Positions 1-8,406 of a stretch of 64,000 bases of DNA are shown here, piece by piece. The notes beneath the pieces were generated by a model that saw only the letters and a program-made list of their open reading frames with translations, was not told the origin of the DNA and did not search any database. The translations under genes and the position numbers were made by a program. Every line of letters begins with the position of its first letter. The stretch's first letter is position 1. The DNA is from Winogradskyella marincola (GTDB lineage: Bacteria; Bacteroidota; Bacteroidia; Flavobacteriales; Flavobacteriaceae): assembly GCF_029624125.1 (NCBI RefSeq), contig NZ_JARSBN010000002.1, forward strand, positions 1 through 64,000, in the 5' to 3' direction.

Positions 1-2693
1 AATATCTCAGCGTCTTTACTCGGTAAATCAAACTGCTCTTGTTCGTCCCCTGAATTGTCATTGTCGCATAACTCATAAGAACTTACTTCTATGGTATCTG
101 GTAGTGGGTTGACAATTAATTGCAAGGTCGTAGTATCATAACAGCCTGCTCCGTTTTCTATACGTACATATACTTCTTCTGCATTTGCAGTGGTATTGGT
201 GTATAAATTTGGTAATACTCCGGTATTGTCAATAGCTCCTTCTGGCGTGGAATGGTACGTTACTGTTACTCCTGTCTGAACTCCTATAACCTCAGCATCG
301 CGATCGCTTAATGTAAATACCGTAAAACCATCGGTATCGTCATCACACTCCTCTAAAGCTATAGGTGCATTTGCAGTTGGATTACCTAATACTTCTAGGG
401 TTAAAGAAGTAACAGCATAACACTCCTCATTATTATTGTCTTCTAATCGTGCATAAATAACCTGACTATTTGGTGTTGTATTGTTGTAAGGAGATGCTAA
501 TGGTGATTGGTCGTCTTCAGCATCTGTTTCGGTTAAATGATAAGTTACACTTACATTGTCAGGATCATTTGTTCCTATAACTTCTGCATCTCTATCTGTT
601 AAAGTAAATGTTCCTATTCCATCAATCGTATCGCCATCACAAACTTGTATTGGAGTTATCATACTTCCTGTTGTAATATCTGTAAATAAGAGTTGAAATG
701 ATGTGGTATCAAAACATTCTTGAGAAGCATCAGCTATGCGAACCCATATTGTTTGAGGGTTAGAAACATTAGTATAGTTTGTAGGTAAAGCTCCTACATT
801 ATCAATGGCATCTTGCTCTGTAAGGTGATACGTTATGACAAAATCGTCAGGGTTTTGACTTCCTAACACATCATCATCATTTTCTGATAAATCAAACTCT
901 GCTGTTCCATCAGCATCACATGTAGACAAATCTGGTGCAGTATTAGCGACAGGATTTGGTTTAAACTGTACAAAAATATCTGATGAATTTTCACATCCTG
1001 GTGCAAACACTACATCAACATAATAATATCCTTCATCTATAACATCAATTGTAGAACCTGTCTCTCCATTAATAAGAGTTGCATTATTAATATCATCTGT
1101 AGGAGAGTAATACCAAGTATGTGTTGCTGTTGGAGCTTGCGTATCTAGGGTTACTGCAGTACCACCACATTCTGCAGTACCAGCTGCAATAGTTACATCA
1201 TCACCTAAATCTCCTCCTAAATTAAAACTGCCTGCTTCTAAAAATATAGCAGAATCCCAAATAGAGTCTCCTTCATCAGCAACAACAAGTTTAATCTCAT
1301 ACTCTACATTTGGTGTAACAGGAGCAGTTGCTGTTAAAGCAATTGTGCGTCCACCATAGTTGGTATCGCCTAACTCATATCCATTAAAAAAAGCTGGATT
1401 AGCCGTACATGTGCCAGAGTTATTAATATTGGTTACACTTACAGGAGTACCATCATCTAATACCGCCAAATTAGTGTATTCTGTTGTTCCTACTTCTCGT
1501 AATAAAAATGCAAAAGCATCGGCAAAACTACATTCTGTACTACCATCATATTCCTCAGAGAACATGATGTAACGGAAACTTATTGCTGTGTCTGTAGGCA
1601 CAAAACTAAACTTCACATATGTAGCATCATTAGAATTAAAACTTGGATCCGTTGGCAAGAATAAAGCTTCTAAATCTGCATCACCTCCTAAGCCAAGATT
1701 TGTTGATGCTGTTGTTCCTGGCCCATCATCTTGATTACCTCCTTCAAATGCTCTACCTGTAGATAAAACAATACCTTCTTCAAACGGAAAATTAGGAGCT
1801 GCACCACCTCTTGTAAAATATCCATAACTTTTGGTTTGTAGTGCTCCAGGCGTACCACTGACTTGCACTTCAAAATTATCTACACTTGAACATCCTCCTG
1901 AAACCAATACATTTTCAACCAATTCCTCTAAGGTATAAGAAGATTCTGGGTATGCCGAATTATTTATTGTTACTATAGGATCTAATACATTAACAAAAAA
2001 TGTTGTGCTTTCATCACAACCTATGGGATTATCATCTTCTACAGTTAATGTTACTAAATATGTACCTGGTGCTGCATAAGTGTTAGACACATTTGTTCCA
2101 GTACCAACATTACCATCTCCAAAAGTCCATGAATATGTTGCATTTGTACCATCAACTGAAAATGTAGCTCCACCTACAAAATCAACTGTTTCTCCTGGTA
2201 ATATCTCAACAACATTCGGAAAAGTTTCTGCTGGTGTTGTACTTACAATCTCAGGTGTTATTGTTTGACAGGACACAGCACAAGTGATGTTGGCTTCCCA
2301 ACCTGTTGTATTTAGCGAACCATTAGATGTAAAAGTTATAGTTAAACATCCTGAAGCATTATCTGTTGACGCTATTACAGTTCCTGGAGACGCTACACCA
2401 GAATATGTCCCAATAACAGGCGCTGTAGTATCATCTCCATCGTAAATGGTTAATATATCAGCATTTAACTGTGTACTAAAATCAACAAAATCTAATATAA
2501 TAAACTCATCTGCATTTGGTGCACATATCGTTGTTGTAAAACTTTCGTCATCTCCATAAGAACCAAACTCTCCACCTGAATCAAAAAACCTATCAGGTTC
2601 ACAACGCGTAAATGTCCCATCTTGCATTGAGAAGTCTTGAGAATACCCAAGAACTGAAATCATCAGTGCAGTAAAAAATAATATCTTTTTCAT
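1..2693 (-). CDS. Large secreted surface/adhesin-like protein, 5' part only (choice-of-anchor L, PKD, repeats)
   Basis: The frame is open from an ATG at 2693 to the window edge (897 codons, no stop), so the C-terminus is missing. Residues 1-20 are a signal peptide (MKKILFFTALMISVLGYSQ). A CUB-like domain follows to about 140 (CEPDRFFDSGG, LTIYDGDDT). A PKD domain lies at about 155-240 (SWTFGDG). A domain resembling choice-of-anchor L spans about 250-500 (GIVLSTG, FRYIMFSEEYDG, DAFAFLLRE). After an Ig-like segment there are at least three and a half ~90-residue repeats (genome about 960 down to 1) with the pattern C(D)D-dG...F-LtDrDaEViG...VTYHlTE-dA. Such repeats are common in type IX-secreted flavobacterial proteins that end in a gliding-motility-type C-terminal signal, but that end is outside the window. 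A role in adhesion or biofilm formation is inference. Confidence 0.88.
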   Translation of the reverse strand, partial: MKKILFFTALMISVLGYSQDFSMQDGTFTRCEPDRFFDSGGEFGSYGDDESFTTTICAPNADEFIILDFVDFSTQLNADILTIYDGDDTTAPVIGTYSGVASPGTVIASTDNASGCLTITFTSNGSLNTTGWEANITCAVSCQTITPEIVSTTPAETFPNVVEILPGETVDFVGGATFSVDGTNATYSWTFGDGNVGTGTNVSNTYAAPGTYLVTLTVEDDNPIGCDESTTFFVNVLDPIVTINNSAYPESSYTLEELVENVLVSGGCSSVDNFEVQVSGTPGALQTKSYGYFTRGGAAPNFPFEEGIVLSTGRAFEGGNQDDGPGTTASTNLGLGGDADLEALFLPTDPSFNSNDATYVKFSFVPTDTAISFRYIMFSEEYDGSTECSFADAFAFLLREVGTTEYTNLAVLDDGTPVSVTNINNSGTCTANPAFFNGYELGDTNYGGRTIALTATAPVTPNVEYEIKLVVADEGDSIWDSAIFLEAGSFNLGGDLGDDVTIAAGTAECGGTAVTLDTQAPTATHTWYYSPTDDINNATLINGETGSTIDVIDEGYYYVDVVFAPGCENSSDIFVQFKPNPVANTAPDLSTCDADGTAEFDLSENDDDVLGSQNPDDFVITYHLTEQDAIDNVGALPTNYTNVSNPQTIWVRIADASQECFDTTSFQLLFTDITTGSMITPIQVCDGDTIDGIGTFTLTDRDAEVIGTNDPDNVSVTYHLTETDAEDDQSPLASPYNNTTPNSQVIYARLEDNNNEECYAVTSLTLEVLGNPTANAPIALEECDDDTDGFTVFTLSDRDAEVIGVQTGVTVTYHSTPEGAIDNTGVLPNLYTNTTANAEEVYVRIENGAGCYDTTTLQLIVNPLPDTIEVSSYELCDNDNSGDEQEQFDLPSKDAEI

Positions 2694-2858
2694 AGCTAGT
2701 TAGAATCCATTAAAAAACACAATAAAATATTATAAATTTAACATTAGACATTATGTTTTTACAAATGAGGACGAAATTTAATCAAATAAAATGAATTGAC
2801 TTAAGAAATTGGTCACAAAACATTATATACATGATTAACGATTGATGCTGATATTTCA

Positions 2859-2866
2859 TATTTTTG
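2859..2866 (+). promoter_or_regulatory. Candidate -7 element TATTTTTG for the NifU-like gene
   Basis: TATTTTTG matches the Bacteroidota -7 consensus TAnnTTTG. It ends 11 nt before the ATG at 2878, so the 5' leader would be only a few nucleotides. No -33 TTTG at the ideal ~19-nt spacing is evident; a TTG sits 14 nt upstream. Confidence 0.5.
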
Positions 2867-2877
2867 CATAAAAAAAG

Positions 2878-3780
2878 ATGCCTAACACAAAAATAACAAT
2901 AGTTCCTACCTCTAATGAGGCCATTTTAAAATTTGAAGCTGATCGGTTTTTAACCAATCACAATAGTTTTGAATTTAATAACATTGACGAAGCAAAAAAC
3001 TCTCCTCTAGCTCAGCAATTATTTTATTTACCTTTTGTAAAGAAAGTATACATTGCATCGAATTTTGTAGCTATTGAGCGCTACAATATAGTTACTTGGC
3101 CAGATGTACAAGATGAAGTAGCTACACAACTAGAAGACTATTTATCTGGCGATGGTATCATTGTTACAGAAGACGCTGTAAAACCAAAAGCTGCAGTTAC
3201 TGTTTATGCAGAAAGCACACCTAACCCAAGTGTTATAAAATTTGTTTGTAATAAAGTTTTAGTACCAAATGTATATGAATTTACATCTATTGAAGAGGCC
3301 AAACCTTCTCCAATGGCAACTGCTTTATTTCAATTTCCATTTGTAAAAAATGTGTTCATGGAAAAAAACTTTATTTCCATCACTAAGTTTGACATCATTG
3401 AATGGGAAGAAATAACACTTCAACTTAGAGAGTTTATAAAATCTTATGTTGAAGATGGTAAAACTATACTTAATGATGACGCTCCTAAGCAGCTTAACAA
3501 AACAGAAAAAGCCATTGAGCAAAAATTTGAAGCTCTAGACGACACTTCAAAAAGCATTGTAAATATTCTTGAAGAATACGTTAAACCTGCTGTTGCTAGT
3601 GACGGAGGTAATATTGAGTTTAGGTCTTACGATGAAAACACAAAAAAGGTAGAAGTGTTACTACAAGGTGCTTGTAGTGGATGCCCTTCTTCTACTTTTA
3701 CATTAAAAAGTGGAATTGAAAACATGCTAAAAGAAATGTTAAACGATACTGCTATTACCGTTAACGCAATTAATGGGTAA
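2878..3780 (+). CDS. NifU-like Fe-S scaffold protein with duplicated Nfu N-terminal domain
   Basis: 300 aa. Residues about 5-95 and 105-195 are two diverged copies of the Nfu/NifU N-terminal domain (shared features: ILKF/VIKF, the EAK-SP motif before an FLYLPFVK/FQFPFVK block). Residues about 215-300 are the NifU C-terminal domain, with the cluster-binding pair Cys266-x-x-Cys269 in ACSGCPSS. Proteins of this family accept or carry [4Fe-4S] clusters and deliver them to target enzymes. The first N-terminal copy is less conserved (TSNEAILKF against TPNPSVIKF). It lies 63 nt upstream of the dodecin-like gene on the same strand and may be cotranscribed with it. Family assignment is firm; the exact client proteins are unknown. 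Confidence 0.92.
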   Translation: MPNTKITIVPTSNEAILKFEADRFLTNHNSFEFNNIDEAKNSPLAQQLFYLPFVKKVYIASNFVAIERYNIVTWPDVQDEVATQLEDYLSGDGIIVTEDAVKPKAAVTVYAESTPNPSVIKFVCNKVLVPNVYEFTSIEEAKPSPMATALFQFPFVKNVFMEKNFISITKFDIIEWEEITLQLREFIKSYVEDGKTILNDDAPKQLNKTEKAIEQKFEALDDTSKSIVNILEEYVKPAVASDGGNIEFRSYDENTKKVEVLLQGACSGCPSSTFTLKSGIENMLKEMLNDTAITVNAING

Positions 3781-3843
3781 ACTTATGTGACTTTTTATCT
3801 TCAATTGTTTCTAAAAAATACAATCTAATAAAACAATATTATT

Positions 3844-4044
3844 ATGGCAGTATTAAAAGTAATTGAAGTATTATCTAACTCAGACAAAAGTTGGGAAGAT
3901 GCCACTAAAAAAGCTGTAAAAGAAGCATCTAAAACAGTAAAAAATATACGTTCTGTATACGTACAAGACCAAAGTGCCATTGTTAAAGATGGTGATGTTA
4001 CAGAATTTAGAGTTAACTTAAAGTTGACATTCGAAGTTAAATAA
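3844..4044 (+). CDS. Dodecin-like small flavoprotein family protein
   Basis: 66 aa, the normal size for dodecins, which assemble as dodecameric shells that store or buffer flavins. The N-terminal VLKVIEVLSNSDKSWEDA strand-helix start and the C-terminal EFRVNLKLTFEV strands fit the family. Bacterial dodecins usually have an aromatic residue (Trp) after the N-[IL]-R motif that stacks on the flavin; here the segment reads NIRSVYVQDQ, with Ser37 at that place and Tyr39 two residues on, so flavin binding may differ. It ends 24 nt before an intrinsic terminator. Family call is good; ligand is not certain. Confidence 0.88.
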   Translation: MAVLKVIEVLSNSDKSWEDATKKAVKEASKTVKNIRSVYVQDQSAIVKDGDVTEFRVNLKLTFEVK

Positions 4045-4067
4045 TTGCAAAACAATATTTTAAATTT

Positions 4068-4091
4068 ACTCGGTTTACTACCGAGTTTTTT
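4068..4091 (+). terminator. Intrinsic terminator after the dodecin-like gene
   Basis: Stem ACTCGG (4068-4073), loop TTTACTA, stem CCGAGT (4081-4086), followed by a run of T. It separates nifU-dodecin from the MscS gene that starts at 4113. Confidence 0.8.
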
Positions 4092-4112
4092 ATTCAAAAA
4101 AAAATAATCAAG

Positions 4113-4925
4113 ATGGAAACACAAAAATGGATAGATAAAGGTTATGACATAATTGTTGAATTTGCGCCTAAAATTTTGGCTGCAATTCTGATATGGATTA
4201 TTGGTAATTGGGTCATTAAAATGGTAATGAAAGGTGTAAAAAAAGCCATGACCAAAGCTAATTATGAAGATAGCTTAAAAAAATTCTTACTCAACCTACT
4301 TAATTGGATTTTTAAGATTGTATTAATCCTTGTTGTGCTTGGCACTGTTGGTGTAGAAACCACTTCTTTTGCTGCAATACTAGCTGCTGCTGGTTTGGCT
4401 ATTGGTATGGCTTTGCAAGGATCTCTTGGTAATTTTGCTGGTGGTGTTTTAATAATGATTTTTAAACCTTTTAAGATTGGAGATCTTATTGAGGCTCAAG
4501 GCGAAATCGGAGCTGTAAAAGAGATAGAAATTTTTACCACCAAACTAACAGGTCTTTCTAATAAAGAAATTATAATTCCTAATGGTGCGTTGTCTAATGG
4601 CAATATTATAAATTATACTACTGAAGGCACAAGACGTGTAGACTTGGTTTTTGGCGTAAGTTATGATGCAGACATAAAACAAACTAAAGAGGTTTTAATG
4701 AATGTGCTTACCTCTAACCCTAAAGTATTAAAAGAGCCTGCTCCTGCTGTTACGGTATTAGAATTAGCAGACAGCTCTGTTAATTTTGCAGTAAGACCTT
4801 GGAGTAAGGCAGAAGATTATTGGAGTGTTTACTTTGAAGTTACAGAAAACACAAAAGAAGCGTTAGATGCAGCTGGTATAGAAATACCTTATCCACACTC
4901 TGTAGAAATACAAAAAGAAGGTTAA
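4113..4925 (+). CDS. mscS: Small-conductance mechanosensitive channel (MscS family)
   Basis: 270 aa, the minimal MscS architecture: about three N-terminal membrane segments (about 15-110), the Gly/Ala-rich pore helix AAILAAAGLAIGMALQGSLGNFAGG (about 88-112) followed by IMIFKPFKIGDLIE, then the cytoplasmic beta domain (IIIPNGALSNGNIINYT) and the alpha/beta C-terminal region ending near residue 265. MscS channels open under membrane tension and release solutes during hypo-osmotic shock in the inner membrane. The stop codon overlaps that of convergent tsaB by 4 nt, inside a shared terminator hairpin. Confidence 0.95.
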   Translation: METQKWIDKGYDIIVEFAPKILAAILIWIIGNWVIKMVMKGVKKAMTKANYEDSLKKFLLNLLNWIFKIVLILVVLGTVGVETTSFAAILAAAGLAIGMALQGSLGNFAGGVLIMIFKPFKIGDLIEAQGEIGAVKEIEIFTTKLTGLSNKEIIIPNGALSNGNIINYTTEGTRRVDLVFGVSYDADIKQTKEVLMNVLTSNPKVLKEPAPAVTVLELADSSVNFAVRPWSKAEDYWSVYFEVTENTKEALDAAGIEIPYPHSVEIQKEG

Positions 4926-4937
4926 ACCTTCTTTTTT
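4912..4937. terminator. Bidirectional terminator shared by mscS and tsaB
   Basis: A perfect 10-bp stem, AAAAAGAAGG (4912-4921) with CCTTCTTTTT (4927-4936), and loop TTAAA. The mscS stop TAA (4923-4925) and the tsaB stop (reverse complement of 4922-4924) overlap within or at the edge of the loop. Each strand gives a G/C core followed by T residues, so it can end transcription from both sides, although its GC core is short. Confidence 0.75.
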
Positions 4938-5593
4938 ACAGCTACAAAATCTTTTAAATAATAAGGTTCAAAATAGGCGACATCTTCGATGTCGCTTTTT
5001 TTATACTTTAACTCAGACAGCAAACTCATTTCATTTGCAGAAGGTAATTTATCTTCAACAAAAATTGCATTTGGATGATTAAGCAACTCTTTTGTTTTAG
5101 CAACACCACTTCCTACAAAATAAACCTTATTGTCTTTTAGCAAGTCTATATAACTCTCTTCGGTTAACACTTCGGCTTTAATCTCTCTAACCTGTTCGTA
5201 TTTATGATTAAAAATAGCTGAATACACTTCCATACGACGTGCATCTAACATAGGTATAATAACACCATCATCAGCTTTTACCTGATGTGCTAAACTTTCT
5301 AACGTCGAAACCGAAATTAAAGGCTTACTTAAAGCATAACACAATCCTTTAGCAGATGACACACCTATACGCAAACCTGTGTAAGACCCAGGACCTTTGC
5401 TTACTGCAACAGCATCTATATCTTTAGAAGAGATGTTTGCTTCTGCAAAAACATCTTTTATATAGACATGCAAGGTTTCTGCATGAGAGTAACCAGCACT
5501 GTTATCTTCTTTTAAAACTAAAGTCTCTCCATCTTTAGACAGAGAGACTGAACAATTTGTTGTGGCTGTTTCTATATTAAGTACTAAGGCCAT
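4922..5593 (-). CDS. tsaB: tRNA N6-threonylcarbamoyladenosine biosynthesis protein TsaB
   Basis: 223 aa. The N-terminus VLNIETATTNCSVSL and the block SKGPGSYTGLRIGVSSAKGLCYAL are diagnostic for TsaB, the pseudo-enzyme partner of TsaD in the t6A37 tRNA modification complex. The ASKHA-fold N-lobe is well conserved and the C-lobe is short, as usual. It is the last gene of the minus-strand efflux operon, starting 17 nt after the adaptor gene stop, and is followed by the bidirectional terminator. There is no obvious functional link to efflux; the position is probably incidental cotranscription. Confidence 0.95.
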   Translation of the reverse strand: MALVLNIETATTNCSVSLSKDGETLVLKEDNSAGYSHAETLHVYIKDVFAEANISSKDIDAVAVSKGPGSYTGLRIGVSSAKGLCYALSKPLISVSTLESLAHQVKADDGVIIPMLDARRMEVYSAIFNHKYEQVREIKAEVLTEESYIDLLKDNKVYFVGSGVAKTKELLNHPNAIFVEDKLPSANEMSLLSELKYKKSDIEDVAYFEPYYLKDFVAVKKKV

Positions 5594-5610
5594 TAAATGC
5601 TATTTAAAAT

Positions 5611-6924
5611 TTATTCCTCTTTCTTATCCTTTACGCCTGAGGTTGTTTTCTTTTTGTTTTTATACTCTAAAAGATCACCAGGATTTAAGGATTTTGAAAC
5701 CATATTATATGGACCTGTTATGATCTTATCGTCTTTTGATAATCCTGAAATAATCTCAATATTAGAGTCGTCTTGAATACCTGTTTTTACAACTCTTAAT
5801 TTGGCTTTCCCGTTATCATCTATAAACACGCATTCAAACTTTTCTTCTTCATTTTGAATTTCGTCTTCTTCAAACTCAGCCTTAGAACCATAAGGTTTTT
5901 TAGTAGCGCTTGTATCTGTCTTAATTACAATTGCACTTATTGGCACTGCTACTGCATTTTTCTTTGTTTTGGTAATAATATCTACCGTAGCTGTCATACC
6001 TGGTCTAAATGGTGAATAATTCTCTGGCTTACCTTCTGTAAGATCTTTGTAAGACTCTTCAAGTATTCTAACTTTTACTTTAAAATTAGTAACCTGATCT
6101 GCAGTTAAACTACCTGCTGCAGAGTTAGCTATTTCTGTTACTACTCCTTTAAATTCTTTTTTCAAATAAGCATCTACTTCAACAATTGTAGAATCTCCAA
6201 TGCTTACCTTTACAATATCATTTTCGTTAACATCTACCTCAACTTCCATATTATTAAGGTTTGCTACTCTTAAAATCTCAGTACCAGCCATTTGTTGCGT
6301 ACCTACAACACGCTCACCTTCTTCAACATCAAGCTTAGAAATTGTACCGCTCATTGGCGCATAGATTGTTGTTCTGTTTAGATTGTCTTTTGCTTCATTA
6401 ACAGTTGCTGCTGCACTTTGCACATTGTAGTACGCAGAATTTTTTCCAGCCACCGCAGTTTCGTAGGCTGCAATAGAACTGTCCCAATCTGCTTTTGAAA
6501 TTACGCCTTTATCAAAAAGCGACTTGCTTCTTTCGTAATCTGCTTTGGCTTGTTTAAGATTAGCTTCGGCTTGCTCTAATCCAGCTTTTACATTCTGATA
6601 GGATGCTTGAGAACGGTTTACAGCAGATTGAATTAAATCTGGATTTACTCTTACTAATAAATCTCCCTTTTTAACCTCCTGACCTTCTTTAAATGGTAAT
6701 TCTAAGATTTCGCCCGATACTTCTGAAGAGATTTTAACCTCTACTTCTGGTTGAATTTTTCCGGTAGCAGAAACGGTTTCTACTATATCTCTTAGAGCAA
6801 CTTCTTTTACTATAACTTCTTTAAAGTTTCCTTTTTTACCAAACCATCCCAATGATGAACCTGTCACTAATAAAATTAGTAAAGCAACAACACCACCAAT
6901 TATAATTTTTACAGTTTTACTCAT
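5611..6924 (-). CDS. Efflux periplasmic adaptor (HlyD/MacA family), second copy
   Basis: 437 aa. One N-terminal membrane anchor (about 6-27, VKIIIGGVVALLILLVTGSSLGW), lipoyl half-domains (GKIQPEVEVKISSEVSGEI near 55-73 and IYAPMSGTISKL near 190), an alpha-hairpin between them (about 100-185), then beta-barrel and membrane-proximal domains. Such adaptors join an inner-membrane ABC pump to the TolC channel. It starts 8 nt after the TolC-like gene and is the second adaptor in the operon, paralogous to the one at 8407-9567 (shared DKGVISKADWD / DKGVISANDFD hairpin segment). The C-terminus is charged and Lys-rich. Confidence 0.9.
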   Translation of the reverse strand: MSKTVKIIIGGVVALLILLVTGSSLGWFGKKGNFKEVIVKEVALRDIVETVSATGKIQPEVEVKISSEVSGEILELPFKEGQEVKKGDLLVRVNPDLIQSAVNRSQASYQNVKAGLEQAEANLKQAKADYERSKSLFDKGVISKADWDSSIAAYETAVAGKNSAYYNVQSAAATVNEAKDNLNRTTIYAPMSGTISKLDVEEGERVVGTQQMAGTEILRVANLNNMEVEVDVNENDIVKVSIGDSTIVEVDAYLKKEFKGVVTEIANSAAGSLTADQVTNFKVKVRILEESYKDLTEGKPENYSPFRPGMTATVDIITKTKKNAVAVPISAIVIKTDTSATKKPYGSKAEFEEDEIQNEEEKFECVFIDDNGKAKLRVVKTGIQDDSNIEIISGLSKDDKIITGPYNMVSKSLNPGDLLEYKNKKKTTSGVKDKKEE

Positions 6925-6932
6925 TTCTAATA

Positions 6933-8273
6933 TTAATTTAAATCAGTTATTGGAAGTCCAAAATAGAATTCTAATATTTTAAGTCTGAAAATATAATCAT
7001 ACTTTGTCCTTACCACGTCTGATTGTGCATTTTCATATGCTGTTCTCGATTGATTAAAATCGAATGAATTAGACAAACCTACATCATAACGTTCTTTGGC
7101 GTACTCAAAAGCTAAACGACGCGCTTCTTCTGTTTTCAAAGCTGCTTCGTAAGATTTTTTAGAGTTTTTTGCATCATTATAAGCCTGATAAACGGTAGAC
7201 TCTAAGTCTAACTCTGTTTGCTCTAACTGAAATTTTTGGCGCTCTATGGCTACTTTACTTCTTTGAACATTATTTCTTACGCTAAACCCATTAAAAACAG
7301 GGATTCTAAGTTGTAATCCAAGTGATGTACCATCAAAAATGTATAACTGGTCTATAAATGGAATATCTTCACCTGTAAATGGATTTGTTTGAGAACTTGC
7401 CCAACGCGTGTTGTATTGCACAAAACCAGATAATGTAGGATAGTAGCTAGATTTACTGATTTCTAAATCTTTTTCTGCCAAATCTAAATTAGCTTTAGCT
7501 ATAAGCACATTATTAACTTCTTCTTTAGCTTTCTCTGCAATCTCAGCTGGACTTTTTTCTAATATATCTGCAGACACTAAACCGTAGTCTATATCTACAA
7601 TATCAAAATTTAAATAATCTTTAAGTTGTAATGTTTGTGCTAATCCTAGCTTAGAAATAAACAATGCATTCTCTGCATTTATAATTTGTTGTTCTTGGGT
7701 AGCGCTTGTAGCTTGTATTTCTAATAAATCGCCTCTTGGCAACACTCCTGCATCAACAAGATCTTGGGTGTTTTTAATATTCTCTTTTGTTACTTCGTTT
7801 TGAGATTTTAAAACACGCAACTGCTCTCTGTTAGCAAGGATTTGTAAAAAAGAATTTGCAACCATAAGTGATACATCATCCTTCATTTTATCTAATCCAT
7901 ACTGCGAAGCTATTTGATTTAACTTAGCTCTTTGAAGCGTCTTCCAGTTGGCTAAACCATTAAAGATATTAATCCCAGAACTAATTGAACCATTAGCAGA
8001 CTCAAACGTGCTATTTTCAAACTGGTTTGTTGCTGGGTTTACGTTAGCACCTGTATTACTTCCAAAACTTCCGTTGGCATTAAGAGTTGGTAAAAAATTA
8101 CCAATAGCATCTTTTTTTGCTATATCTGCAAGATTAGTATCTAACTCACTTTGCTTAATAGAAATATTATTTTCTAAAGCATGATTTACACACTCTAAAA
8201 GTGTCCACTTTTTATCTTGTGCCTGACCAAAAGCTACAAAAAAGAGTAGTAATACTATGATTGATTTTTTCAT
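6933..8273 (-). CDS. TolC-family outer membrane efflux protein
   Basis: 446 aa from the chosen ATG at 8273, where a classical signal peptide begins (MKKSIIVLLLFFVAFGQAQ). An in-frame ATG at 8351 would add 26 hydrophilic residues ahead of the signal peptide and is rejected. The mature protein opens with WTLLECVNHALENNISIKQSELD, typical of outer membrane efflux proteins, and carries the two internally repeated helical halves of about 200 residues (first ending near NALFISKLGLAQTLQL). It forms the outer-membrane duct for the pump encoded in the same operon. A 133-nt gap separates it from the upstream adaptor gene; no terminator was seen there. Confidence 0.93.
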   Translation of the reverse strand: MKKSIIVLLLFFVAFGQAQDKKWTLLECVNHALENNISIKQSELDTNLADIAKKDAIGNFLPTLNANGSFGSNTGANVNPATNQFENSTFESANGSISSGINIFNGLANWKTLQRAKLNQIASQYGLDKMKDDVSLMVANSFLQILANREQLRVLKSQNEVTKENIKNTQDLVDAGVLPRGDLLEIQATSATQEQQIINAENALFISKLGLAQTLQLKDYLNFDIVDIDYGLVSADILEKSPAEIAEKAKEEVNNVLIAKANLDLAEKDLEISKSSYYPTLSGFVQYNTRWASSQTNPFTGEDIPFIDQLYIFDGTSLGLQLRIPVFNGFSVRNNVQRSKVAIERQKFQLEQTELDLESTVYQAYNDAKNSKKSYEAALKTEEARRLAFEYAKERYDVGLSNSFDFNQSRTAYENAQSDVVRTKYDYIFRLKILEFYFGLPITDLN

Positions 8274-8406
8274 CTGTATGTTTATTGATTGTTTGATAGA
8301 CAGATGGAATTTGTCATTATTAAATATATTGAAATTTATTTTTTGACTCATTTCACAATGCCTATATGTCTATGTAAATTATAAAGTGTTACACTAAATG
8401 TTAAAA

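Noticed and set aside
3825-4124. Minus-strand 99-aa frame opposite the dodecin-like gene
   Set aside because: It spans a terminator and the real 66-aa gene, which matches a known family.
8274-8351. 26-residue N-terminal extension of the TolC-like protein
   Set aside because: The extension is hydrophilic and would precede a perfect signal peptide that has its own ATG at 8273.
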